Shown piece by piece: positions 1-7,032 of a DNA stretch of 11,515 bases; within the stretch, counting starts at the first letter, position 1, and each line of letters starts with the position of its first letter. Source of the stretch: JAKSCF01 sp028279945 (GTDB lineage Bacteria; Bacillota; Clostridia; Peptostreptococcales; JAAYPU01); assembly GCA_028279945.1 (NCBI GenBank), contig JANQMT010000116.1:1-11515 (forward strand), in the 5' to 3' direction. The notes below the pieces were generated by a model, which saw nothing but the letters and a program-made list of their open reading frames with translations, was not told the origin of the DNA and did not search any database. The position numbers and the translations under genes are program-made.

Positions 1-107
1 GTGTTTTCAACTCTTACAAATACTTTAAAAGTGTTGCACTCTAAGTTATTGTCTCACTTATTTATTATTATGAGAATACATCTTTTATTGTACGCTTACG
101 TTAATAG

Positions 108-132
108 AAAGTATTAGTAATATTAATACTTT
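108..132. promoter_or_regulatory. Inverted repeat resembling a LysR-type operator
   Basis: Two perfect 9-bp arms, AAAGTATTA and TAATACTTT, are separated by 7 bp. The inner part reads ATTA-N7-TAAT and so fits the T-N11-A pattern typical of LysR-type binding sites. The half-site AATACTTT occurs a third time at 19-26. It lies just upstream of a LysR-type gene remnant, which suits an autoregulatory or divergent-promoter site. The AT-rich context means chance is possible, and no clear -35/-10 pair accompanies it. The functional role is inference. Confidence 0.35.
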
Positions 133-152
133 GTTAAATAAATGGTTCTATA

Positions 153-950
153 TTGATAATTCATACCTGCAATCCTTTATTCAAGCGAACGGGACGTAAC
201 TTTACTTTAACACCTGCCGGTAACATTCTCCAAAACTATGCCAAAGACATTTTAAATTTAAAAAAAGAAAGTCTCAAGGCAATTAACAACCTTAAAGGAC
301 TTTCTTCTGGAAGCATACGAATAGGTACTACTTCCTCATTTAGTACTTATGTAATTCAATCCATGATCAAAAAATATAAAGAGAGTTTTCCCGGTATTCA
401 ATTATCTTTCAAAATCGACAATACTTCTATTACCATCGGAGACCTTATGGATAACAAGATTGATTTAGCCTTGACACCATCCATTCCAAATGCAAAAGGT
501 CTAAAGACAACCGTTCTGAATAATGATACATTGGTTTGGGTCGCCAGTTCTAAACTGAAAATAAGCTTAGCCGAACAATTGAGCCCTAAAGACCTGATCC
601 ACGAGTGTTTTATCATCAGGGAAAAAGGTTCAAACACCAGACTACAATTCGATAATTGGTGCTCAGCCAACAATGTACATCCAAGTAATCTGCTTGAAAT
701 GAATCAAACCGAAATGATTCGCCGAGCAGTTATCAGCAGGCTTGGCATATCTCTGATTTCAAAATACTCATTTGAAGAAGACTTAAGAACACAGGGTCTT
801 AAGGTTCTAAATGTTTCGGGCATTCCTGTGGAGCGGCCAATTAGTGTTACCATGTATGATAAAGACGCTGATAATATACTCATTCAAACATTTATTCTTT
901 TTGCTAAGAATTATTTTAATTCAAAAGATAATATAACATTTCAAATATAG
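153..950 (+). pseudogene. LysR-family transcriptional regulator lacking its N-terminal helix-turn-helix
   Basis: LysR-type regulators have an N-terminal winged helix-turn-helix of about 60 residues, a linker helix and a periplasmic-binding-protein-like effector domain. Family similarity begins at residue 8 (PLFKRTGR), which normally follows some 35-40 residues of the DNA-binding domain. The segment LFKRTGRNFTLTPAG is the end of that domain. Residues about 25-50 form the linker helix, and from about residue 53 (GSIRIGTTSS) the effector domain continues to a normal C-terminus. The reading frame has a stop at 135-137. The only start available is a TTG at 153 with no ribosome binding site, and the upstream frames contain no helix-turn-helix residues. 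The open frame is otherwise intact at 265 codons, against roughly 290-300 for the family. It converges on the minus-strand genes with 20 bp between stops. I infer a 5'-deleted gene that cannot bind DNA normally. It could still be expressed as an effector-binding fragment. Confidence 0.8.
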
Positions 951-970
951 AATTAAACAAGGCAGATGAC

Positions 971-1315
971 TTACTCGTAATTTCTGACTACTTCTATATA
1001 TAGATTCCCATTTTTCTTTGTAACATAAGCTTGATCAATCATAGCTCCAACTAAAAACAAATCTTCATTTGTTTCATTTTCACCTGTTAATTTCCAGCAA
1101 TATTCTTCTACTTCATGCTGCCTCTGTATATTAAGATTCTTTTCCAGTTTCTCTATATAAGCATCACTTAAGTTACAATTATTGTAGGTGAAAGTAATCG
1201 TTGTTTTTGTTTTATCTTTTTTAATTTTTAGGTCTATTTCTTCAGCATCATTGACCATAAACAGCGTAAGTGTGTCGTCCACGATTCGAGTTATTCTTTT
1301 AATTTCATGTTGCAT
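971..1315 (-). CDS. Small soluble protein coupled to the DUF1576-like membrane protein
   Basis: This is a 114-residue protein of unknown function. The chosen ATG at 1315 (MQHEIKRI) is preceded by GAGGGAGTG at good spacing, and that site overlaps the last codons and stop of the membrane-protein gene. The two frames are 7 nt apart, which suggests translational coupling. The upstream ATG at 1342 lies inside the membrane-protein gene and has no ribosome binding site. No signal peptide or membrane segment is seen. The protein starts with a helical segment, then a charged beta-like stretch (EIDLKIKKDK, TTITFTYNN), and ends with FLVGAMIDQAYV and NLYIEVVRN. The alternation faintly recalls the beta-sheet side of histidine-kinase-type ATPase folds, but no N-box or G-box is visible. 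A regulatory or accessory role for the membrane partner is inference from gene coupling only. Confidence 0.75.
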   Translation of the reverse strand: MQHEIKRITRIVDDTLTLFMVNDAEEIDLKIKKDKTKTTITFTYNNCNLSDAYIEKLEKNLNIQRQHEVEEYCWKLTGENETNEDLFLVGAMIDQAYVTKKNGNLYIEVVRNYE

Positions 1316-1322
1316 TTTTATT

Positions 1323-2606
1323 TCACTCCCTCTTAAACGCATCCACGATTGGTAATAAAAAGCCTGCGACTAAACCGCCTGAAAAGCCATTATTGTATAA
1401 ATTTATACCTCCATGAATGATACCAACATTGGTTACTAATGCCAAATGAAGCATACCGGCTATGACTCCAATACCAGGACCATGGGTGCCGGCTACGGGT
1501 GCTAGTGTCGTTGAAAATAATACTGAGATGATTAAGCCTGTTGAAGATAAGTCGTACCCCATAATAAGAGCAGCAAAGATAACACCTATTATTATTGGAA
1601 AACAGTTTTTTAAATGCTTACCAAAAGCAGAAAATCCAACAACCGTAAAGATACCTGCCAGCACAGGGCCATTAATAACACCTTTAATCATTATAACATA
1701 AAATACACTTAACATGCCCATAATACCCATATTTACAAAAGTCATACCATATCCAATCAAATGCGTAAAATCTGTGATTAGCCTTCCCTTATATTTAAAT
1801 ATTTCTGAAAATCCCTTAATGGCATCCCGATTAATAAAAATACCTACCACAATCAAATACATAAACAAAAAAATGAGTAATCCTACAATACTCCAACTTT
1901 TGCTTTTATAAATAATGTTTACTGCATCAATTTCTATCTGAAAACTTCTAAATATGCTGGTTATAACGGTTCCAAGAATTCCGGATGTAAATCCAATATT
2001 ATAAAGATTATAACCTTCATGAAATTGTAACATTTGAGCTGATAAAGGTACAATAATAAATCCAATAAAAATGCCGACAAAAAGCCCTAACAATAAAGCC
2101 AAATGCTGAGGTAATATTTTAGCAAAAGTCAGTTGACTTATTATGGGTGCTAATGACGTACTGAACATGATGACTAATATACTATCTCTGAAATGTATTT
2201 TTTGGTATTTTGTATACAAATAGCCCCCCAAAAAAATGGGTATTATATTGAACAAATTCTTGCCAAAAAAAGAAAACCCTATAACCGTCATAAATGCTGC
2301 GATCAGTAATCCGTTTATTCTCAATTTATAATATTTCAATATATATAAACTAATAAAACCTATAATTGCGGCATTGATAAAAGATGCGCCTATACCTCCC
2401 AGCATCAAAAAATCCGTAATAAGTAATGTGGGTGAAGTAATTATTTTTATTAATCCGGCAGCCAAAGCATTCAAACCACTATCAAGGATACTTATCCCTA
2501 ATCCGAAGATAAAAAAACTCAAAGGAAACATAAGTAGAACTAACAGTTTTTGCTCTTTATGCAATTCCTTTTCTTGAAAATTTTCTTGAACCTGATGTAA
2601 TTGCAC
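1323..2606 (-). CDS. Polytopic membrane protein, DUF1576-like, with two homologous halves
   Basis: The protein has about 427 residues and roughly ten or more hydrophobic segments, so it lies in the cytoplasmic membrane. It consists of two repeats. The first begins near residue 63 (ITDF) and the second near residue 277 (ITDF). The halves share, in the same order, GFSFFGK/GFSAFGK (about 110 and 324), FSTSLAP/FSTTLAP (148 and 364), and FHEGYNLYNIGF/HGGINLYNNGF (195 and 398). The repeat and the NLYNxGF signature match what I remember of Pfam DUF1576. I place the family with moderate confidence and its function is unknown. The duplicated fold, glycines and buried His, Asn and Lys suggest a transporter or channel, which is inference. 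The start is GTG at 2606, seven nt after AGGGGG. The ATG at 2612 sits almost on that site, and the ATG at 2648 lies upstream of a TATAAT box with no ribosome binding site. The small gene downstream is coupled. Confidence 0.78.
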   Translation of the reverse strand: MQLHQVQENFQEKELHKEQKLLVLLMFPLSFFIFGLGISILDSGLNALAAGLIKIITSPTLLITDFLMLGGIGASFINAAIIGFISLYILKYYKLRINGLLIAAFMTVIGFSFFGKNLFNIIPIFLGGYLYTKYQKIHFRDSILVIMFSTSLAPIISQLTFAKILPQHLALLLGLFVGIFIGFIIVPLSAQMLQFHEGYNLYNIGFTSGILGTVITSIFRSFQIEIDAVNIIYKSKSWSIVGLLIFLFMYLIVVGIFINRDAIKGFSEIFKYKGRLITDFTHLIGYGMTFVNMGIMGMLSVFYVIMIKGVINGPVLAGIFTVVGFSAFGKHLKNCFPIIIGVIFAALIMGYDLSSTGLIISVLFSTTLAPVAGTHGPGIGVIAGMLHLALVTNVGIIHGGINLYNNGFSGGLVAGFLLPIVDAFKRE

Positions 2607-2627
2607 TTTCATTCCCCCTATCTCTAC

Positions 2628-2655
2628 ATTATAATACGCCCAAACCATAATTTAA
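2628..2655 (-). promoter_or_regulatory. Candidate sigma-A promoter for the DUF1576-like gene pair
   Basis: On the minus strand a perfect -10 hexamer TATAAT occupies 2633-2628. A weak -35 match (TTAAAT, 2655-2650) lies 16 bp upstream. Transcription would begin near 2622, leaving a leader of about 15 nt with AGGGGG and the GTG start at 2606. This would exclude the ATG at 2648 as the start. The -10 is convincing and the -35 is poor. Confidence 0.42.
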
Positions 2656-2969
2656 TTTATTTAGTGTTTAAGAAGAAAAAATTGATAGTAACATGAAACA
2701 ATAAAACGGATTCGTCATGTGAAAAATTTCAAGGAAAATAGAACTTTCCAAGAATTCAAAGAAAAGCTAGTATTCGTAAAACTCTTTAACGATTCAAAAA
2801 AGTCAACGTCCACCCTATTAAAGTGAATGCTGACTTACTTGTGACTGGTTATCAACCATTCATTCGTCTTCCAACAAGATAAACTTTAAATGATATTTTA
2901 ATTTAATTACATCATAACATAGCTTATAAGTTATCACAAGCCTATAAATACGTTATGCAACTCCATTCT
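2656..2969. other. Gene-poor interval with a possible decayed ORF
   Basis: No complete gene is visible here. On the plus strand a short open stretch with protein-like composition runs 2719-2826 from a GTG (VKNFKENRTFQEFKEKL and onwards, 35 residues). Open sequence follows in a different frame up to a stop at 2880-2882 (ending GYQPFIRLPTR). The change of frame suggests remnants of one broken gene, possibly from a mobile element, but I do not recognise the family. An AT-rich imperfect stem (ATAAC/GTTAT arms, 2914-2934) lies downstream of the lipoprotein gene. It has no clean U-tract, so it is at best a weak terminator. Confidence 0.3.
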
Positions 2970-3275
2970 TTATATTTCATTGCTTATAATATCTGTATAT
3001 TTATCTTCTGATACCCAATACCTTACATGCGTTAGTTTTGATTCACCATCAAAATACAATACAACTTTTGTGTTATTCTCTAATTCATAATAATTTAAGT
3101 AAAAACCTGACCCTGTTCCATCCGGTTCACCAAACTTTTCTATTATTTCTTTTTGGGTCATGCCAACTTTTAAACTTCTGAAGTCGTCGATTACCAGCTG
3201 TTTATCTGTTTTGGTACAACCCATAAGTAAAAAAATACATATAACGATGATCATAAAAAGTTTAGCTTTTCGCAT
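2970..3275 (-). CDS. Small lipoprotein with a BamE/SmpA-like motif
   Basis: This 101-residue precursor has a basic N-terminus, a hydrophobic signal segment and the lipobox LLMGC, with Cys20 as the lipidated residue. The mature protein would be anchored on the outer face of the membrane. Residues 35-51 (LKVGMTQKEIIEKFGEP) match the helix-turn motif of the SmpA/OmlA/BamE-like fold, which also occurs in many Gram-positive lipoproteins. It is followed by beta-type sequence (YLNYYELENNTKVVLYFDG) as expected. No catalytic residues stand out. The ATG is preceded by AAGGAG at 8 nt. It lies 36 nt behind the PLP-enzyme gene on the same strand and may be read through from it. The exact role is unknown. 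BamE itself serves outer-membrane assembly, which is not expected in a Gram-positive, so only the fold should be inferred. Confidence 0.8.
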   Translation of the reverse strand: MRKAKLFMIIVICIFLLMGCTKTDKQLVIDDFRSLKVGMTQKEIIEKFGEPDGTGSGFYLNYYELENNTKVVLYFDGESKLTHVRYWVSEDKYTDIISNEI

Positions 3276-3311
3276 TTGAAAACTCCTTTTAAAATTGAAT
3301 AAATGACACAG

Positions 3312-4613
3312 TTAAACAATATCCATATGAATACAGTTTTTATCTTTTAAAGCCTGTAATGCTTTGATGACACCAAATTTTGAGTGTTCGTATGTTATTC
3401 CCCCTTGGAAATATACGATATAAGGTGCTCTTATAGGTGCATCTGCACTCAACTCTATGGAAGACCCTTGAACAAAAGCACCTGCAGCCATAATGACTTG
3501 GCTTTCGTATCCGGGCATATCCCATGGTTCAGGTGTTACATGGGCATCTACCGGGGCTGCTGCTTGAATACCTTGACAAAAGGCAATGACTGCTTCAGGA
3601 GTACCCAGCTTAATACATTGTATAATATCGCTGCGGGGTTCATCGTATTTAGGACATACCTCATAGCCTAGATTTTCAAAAACTTTGGAGCACAGCATAG
3701 CACCTTTGACTGCACCATTGACGGTTCTTGGTGCAATGAAAAGACCTTGAAACATGTTGCGGGTTTGCCCAAAGGTTAAACCACATTCTTTTCCAATGCC
3801 TTGTGAAGTCATTCGGTAGGATATTTGTTCTATCAGATCTTCACGACCCACCACATAGCCTCCGGTCAGTGCCAAGCCTCCGCCCGGATTTTTTATCAAT
3901 GATCCGGCCATTATATCTGCGCCTACTTGCGTAGGCTCTTTAATATCTAAAAATTCACCATAGCAGTTGTCCACCATACATATGATATCTGAACGTATAC
4001 CTTTTACAAATTGTGCCCATTCTTGAATCTGGGAAATGGTAATGGCTTTTCTCCACCCGTAACCTGTTGCACGCTGCAAACTGACCATTCTTGTTGTGTC
4101 GGTAATGGCATTTTTTAAAGCATCAAAATTAATTTTTCCTTCTTCCGTTAATTCTACTTGTTTGTACGTAATGCCAAAATCTTTTAAAGAACCGTTGTTA
4201 TCGCCTCTAATCCCTATGACTTCTTCTAAAGTATCATATGGCTTACCCGTAGAATATATCAATTCATCCCCAGGTCTTAAAATACCTGTTAAGGTCAGTG
4301 TTAAGGCATGGGTCCCATTGACAATAATAGGCCTTACAATAGCATCTTGAGTCTCAAATAGTTCTGCGTAAGCTTTTTCCAATGTTTCTCTACCAATATC
4401 ATTATAACCATAACCTGTATTCCAATTAAAGTGCATATCGCTGATTCTGCATTTTTGAAATACTTCTAAGACTTTATATTGGTTATATTCCATAATATCA
4501 TCTAAATCATTGTATTGATCTTTAAGCTGCTTTTCTGCCGCATTGATTAAATCAATTATTTTGAGATCAATCCCTAATTTCTGTGTTAACAGTTGTGTCG
4601 CTTTAGTAGACAT
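3312..4613 (-). CDS. ynbB: PLP-dependent methionine gamma-lyase-like / aluminium resistance family protein (YnbB-like)
   Basis: The protein has 433 residues and belongs to the Cys/Met-metabolism-like fold-type I PLP enzymes annotated as 'methionine gamma-lyase family' or 'aluminium resistance protein'. Visible features are a GYGYND segment at 67-72, substrate-side residues around STGKPYDTLEEV (121-132), Asp215 in MVDNCYGEF for the pyridine nitrogen of PLP, and the Schiff-base Lys241 in SLIKNPGGG. A family-specific stretch follows at 270-297 (QGIGKECG, RNMFQGLFIAP). The length is full and no key residue is missing. The ATG follows AGAGGAG at good spacing. Its place downstream of mutL-miaA-hfq matches the synteny I recall in Clostridia. 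The substrate is not established. C-S lyase activity is a family-level inference, and the aluminium link is only a legacy name. Confidence 0.9.
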   Translation of the reverse strand: MSTKATQLLTQKLGIDLKIIDLINAAEKQLKDQYNDLDDIMEYNQYKVLEVFQKCRISDMHFNWNTGYGYNDIGRETLEKAYAELFETQDAIVRPIIVNGTHALTLTLTGILRPGDELIYSTGKPYDTLEEVIGIRGDNNGSLKDFGITYKQVELTEEGKINFDALKNAITDTTRMVSLQRATGYGWRKAITISQIQEWAQFVKGIRSDIICMVDNCYGEFLDIKEPTQVGADIMAGSLIKNPGGGLALTGGYVVGREDLIEQISYRMTSQGIGKECGLTFGQTRNMFQGLFIAPRTVNGAVKGAMLCSKVFENLGYEVCPKYDEPRSDIIQCIKLGTPEAVIAFCQGIQAAAPVDAHVTPEPWDMPGYESQVIMAAGAFVQGSSIELSADAPIRAPYIVYFQGGITYEHSKFGVIKALQALKDKNCIHMDIV

Positions 4614-4648
4614 GATTGTTTCTCCTCTTAAAAAAATACAAAATGAAT

Positions 4649-4667
4649 GGGCGTATGCAATACGCCC
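4649..4667. repeat. REP-like GC-rich palindrome
   Basis: Perfect 8-bp arms (GGGCGTAT / ATACGCCC) enclose a 3-nt loop. On the minus strand the sequence begins GTAGGGGCG, which I recall as the head of short palindromic repeats dispersed between genes in several bacterial phyla. It starts 12 nt beyond the recombinase stop and ends before the next gene's ribosome binding site. Its GC content contrasts with the AT-rich surroundings. In the minus-strand transcript it forms a stable hairpin followed by a broken U-rich run, so it may act as a weak terminator between the hfq-recombinase transcript and the PLP-enzyme gene. Confidence 0.6.
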
Positions 4668-4678
4668 CTACACTCAAT

Positions 4679-5803
4679 CTATTCATATTCATCCAGCCAT
4701 TCAAAATTTTTAACCAGTTCTCTTTTAGCATTTTTTTTATGAGCCGCATACAATTGAGTCGTTGTAATATTTTCATGATCCAAAAGGTTTTGTACATCAT
4801 AAATTGAATTACCTTGCTCAATCAATGATGTCGCGCACGTCGCTCTTAATTTATGGGGACTGTACCCGCTGTCTCTATTGGTTCCTAAACCAATGGATGT
4901 ATATTTTTTCACAAGCTTTCGGATAGCCCTTTCAGTCATGCGTGTTTTTTGTAACGATAAAAACAACGCATCTTGGTGTTCTTCTAAAATTTCATCTTCA
5001 TTTGGACGTTCATTAGCTACATAATCCTTTATAACCGTTTCGACAGAATGATTTAAAGGCATAACAGATTCTTTTCCTCTTTTCCTATAAATCTTGAATT
5101 CTCCTCTGCTGAAATTAAAGGATGATATATTTAATTGATAAAGCTCGTTGAGCCTTAGCCCGTAAGTAATAAATAATACTAAAATAGCCTTGTCCCTATA
5201 TTTGGTTTTTCGCCAGTATTTTACTTCTTTGTCTGTTAACCCTGCTCCGGTAGATACTGCATCCAGCATCCTTTTAACTTCGTCGATATCAAGCCTTTTT
5301 ATTTCTCGACTGCTGGCTTTTGGAAGCTTTATGGGATTAAAACCATCTGTTATGTTTTTATCGATTAATTCATCTCTGTACAGAAATTTAAAAAGCACAG
5401 ATATAGATGACTTCTTTCTTGACAGAGAGCAGTTGCTATTTTCATATATATAAATAATATTATCTTTTTCAACACTGTACCTGCTGCAATAGTCACCAAT
5501 AAAGTGATTAATGACTCTTGAAGAAATGCTGTTGAATTCTTTTAGAGTAATATCTCTAATGGAATCTGAATTTATGATACTCGTTTCATTAATCAGATAT
5601 CTGCAGAAAAAATGAATATCATACAGATACGAATATCTGGTTGTAGGCAGTACATTGTTTTTAAGATAAATGAAAAAATCTTGCATGAATAAAGGTAATT
5701 GCTTTTCCAATGCAATACAGTTTTCAATTATTTCATTTTCTCGGATAACAATATTATCAGGTTTGTCCGATTTATTATGTACCTTAATCTTTTTACTGGA
5801 CAC
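4679..5803 (-). CDS. Tyrosine recombinase (Xer/phage-integrase family)
   Basis: This DNA breakage-rejoining enzyme has 374 residues from the preferred start. Its N-terminal core-binding (SAM-like) domain spans about residues 35-155 and the catalytic domain about 165-370. All catalytic residues are present: Arg217 (GLRLNEL), Lys244 (RKRGKE), His317 and Arg320 (SPHKLRAT), His343 (LLDHENI) and the nucleophile Tyr352 (TTQLYAAH). GTG at 5803 is preferred because GAGAGGAAAGGA precedes it. A TTG six codons upstream (5821) has no ribosome binding site. It sits 23 nt behind hfq on the same strand with no integrase-type attachment repeat evident. A co-transcribed housekeeping-type recombinase is therefore more likely than a recent phage integrase. 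It has all catalytic residues but is not obviously XerC or XerD, and its target site is unknown. Confidence 0.92.
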   Translation of the reverse strand: MSSKKIKVHNKSDKPDNIVIRENEIIENCIALEKQLPLFMQDFFIYLKNNVLPTTRYSYLYDIHFFCRYLINETSIINSDSIRDITLKEFNSISSRVINHFIGDYCSRYSVEKDNIIYIYENSNCSLSRKKSSISVLFKFLYRDELIDKNITDGFNPIKLPKASSREIKRLDIDEVKRMLDAVSTGAGLTDKEVKYWRKTKYRDKAILVLFITYGLRLNELYQLNISSFNFSRGEFKIYRKRGKESVMPLNHSVETVIKDYVANERPNEDEILEEHQDALFLSLQKTRMTERAIRKLVKKYTSIGLGTNRDSGYSPHKLRATCATSLIEQGNSIYDVQNLLDHENITTTQLYAAHKKNAKRELVKNFEWLDEYE

Positions 5804-5826
5804 TTTATCCTTTCCTCTCAAATGAC

Positions 5827-6072
5827 CTATTCTTCATTTTCTTTAAAAGTGTCTGGGTTGAAAAATACATTTTTACTAGGAATAATGGTTGATACGGCAT
5901 GCTTGTAAATCATATTTTGCTTATTATCACCTTCAAGTATGATAATATAACTGTCGAATCCTTTCACAAGTCCTTTGATTTGAAAGCCATTAATCAAAAA
6001 CACAGTAATCATTGTTTTTTCTTTTCTTACTTGATTTAAAAACGCATCTTGTAAGTTAATTGAATTCTTCAA
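5827..6072 (-). CDS. hfq: RNA chaperone Hfq
   Basis: Hfq forms a hexameric Sm-like ring in the cytoplasm that binds small RNAs and U- or A-rich RNA. The 81-residue protein shows the Sm1 motif (QDAFLNQVRKEKT, FLINGFQIKGLVKGFDSY; residues 8-42), with Gln8 and the FD pair (39-40) of the proximal RNA site. Its Sm2 motif NMIYKHAVSTIIP contains Tyr56, Lys57 and His58. The acidic tail (residues 68-81) is short, as in other Gram-positives. The start codon is TTG at 6072, eight nt after a perfect AGGAGG. No ATG exists before the core at residue 21. It follows miaA by 12 nt, an association widespread in bacteria, and precedes the recombinase. These genes are probably one transcript. Confidence 0.97.
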   Translation of the reverse strand: MKNSINLQDAFLNQVRKEKTMITVFLINGFQIKGLVKGFDSYIIILEGDNKQNMIYKHAVSTIIPSKNVFFNPDTFKENEE

Positions 6073-6084
6073 TGTTGTATCCTC

Positions 6085-7023
6085 CTATCTCTTTATTTGA
6101 GGCTTTATATTTAATAGTATATCATTAATGATATCTTTTTTGTAACTATATTCAGATAAATTATACCATTTTATGTCATTATATCGTTTAAACCAGGTAA
6201 GCTGTCTTTTGGCATATCTTCTGGTATTTCGCTTAATGAGCCAAATGGCATGCTCTAAGTCATACTCATGGTGAAGATATCCTATCACTTCTTTATATCC
6301 AATTCCTTTCATAGATATGTTTTCTTCGGTTAGTCCTCTATGAATTAATCCTTGAACTTCCTCCACCAGTCCATTTTTTATAAGGATATCAACTCTTTTG
6401 TTCACTCTATCATACAGTTCTTCTCTATCTCGAGTTAGTCCTATTAGAATATATTTATAATCTTCATTGGGTATGAAGGATTCTTCAAATTCTTTTATTA
6501 TTTCTCCCGTTTGCTCATATACCTCAATAGCTCGAATGACTTTTTTAACGTTATTGGGATGTATCCTTTCGGCCAATTGTGCATTTATGCTTTTCAATCG
6601 ATTGTGCAAATGCTCATTACCATATTCTTCGGCTTCTTTTTCTAATTTGTCTCTAAAACCCGTATCGGAAGGCATAGATGAAAAATCCATTTTAAATAAT
6701 AAGGCATTGACATAAAGCCCTGTTCCTCCTGCAACCACCGGTACCTTACCTTTGTCCACCACCTGCTTGATATATTGTTTTGCAAGCTTTTGATAATCAG
6801 AAACTGAAAAAGGCTTGGAAGGGTCAATTTCATCTATTAAATAATGTGGAATGTCTTTAATCTCTTCTTGTGTAGGTTTTGCACTGCCTATGTCCATATA
6901 CTTATAAATCTGCATAGAATCGGCAGATATAATTTCCCCTTGGATTTCAGAAGCAATCTCAATGGAAACGTCTGTTTTGCCGACAGCAGTAGGACCAACA
7001 ATAATAATAACCGGTTCTTTCAT
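6085..7023 (-). CDS. miaA: tRNA dimethylallyltransferase MiaA
   Basis: MiaA transfers the dimethylallyl group of DMAPP to N6 of A37 in tRNAs reading UNN codons, supporting anticodon stacking and reading-frame maintenance. The 312-residue length is normal. Motifs are the P-loop GPTAVGKT (10-17), DSMQIY (35-40) with the catalytic Asp, GSAKPT (46-51), AGGTGLYVNALL (98-109), HPNNVKKVIRAIEVYE (155-170), and the tRNA-binding C-terminal KRQLTWFKR (272-280). The ATG is preceded by AGGGGA at 5 nt. The gene starts 9 nt after the mutL stop and ends 12 nt before hfq, so it is embedded in the mutL-miaA-hfq operon. Nothing unusual is seen in the protein. Confidence 0.97.
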   Translation of the reverse strand: MKEPVIIIVGPTAVGKTDVSIEIASEIQGEIISADSMQIYKYMDIGSAKPTQEEIKDIPHYLIDEIDPSKPFSVSDYQKLAKQYIKQVVDKGKVPVVAGGTGLYVNALLFKMDFSSMPSDTGFRDKLEKEAEEYGNEHLHNRLKSINAQLAERIHPNNVKKVIRAIEVYEQTGEIIKEFEESFIPNEDYKYILIGLTRDREELYDRVNKRVDILIKNGLVEEVQGLIHRGLTEENISMKGIGYKEVIGYLHHEYDLEHAIWLIKRNTRRYAKRQLTWFKRYNDIKWYNLSEYSYKKDIINDILLNIKPQIKR

Positions 7024-7032
7024 CTTATTCCC

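Noticed and set aside
398..673. Minus-strand open frame opposite the LysR-type gene
   Set aside because: It lies antisense within a clear protein family, has no ribosome binding site and its translation has no recognisable pattern.
1462..2577. Several plus-strand open frames opposite the membrane-protein gene
   Set aside because: They are antisense reflections of the hydrophobic gene. They are proline- and isoleucine-rich and lack initiation signals.
1323..2648. ATG at 2648 as the start of the membrane-protein gene
   Set aside because: It has no ribosome binding site and lies upstream of a TATAAT box. The GTG at 2606 has AGGGGG at ideal spacing.
4603..4821. Minus-strand frame spanning the end of the recombinase gene
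   Set aside because: It overlaps the recombinase C-terminus in another frame and runs through the palindrome. There is no family pattern.
4679..5803. Recombinase as part of an integrated phage or integrative element
   Set aside because: There are no phage or cargo genes, no flanking direct repeats and no tRNA target, and both neighbours are housekeeping genes in their expected order.
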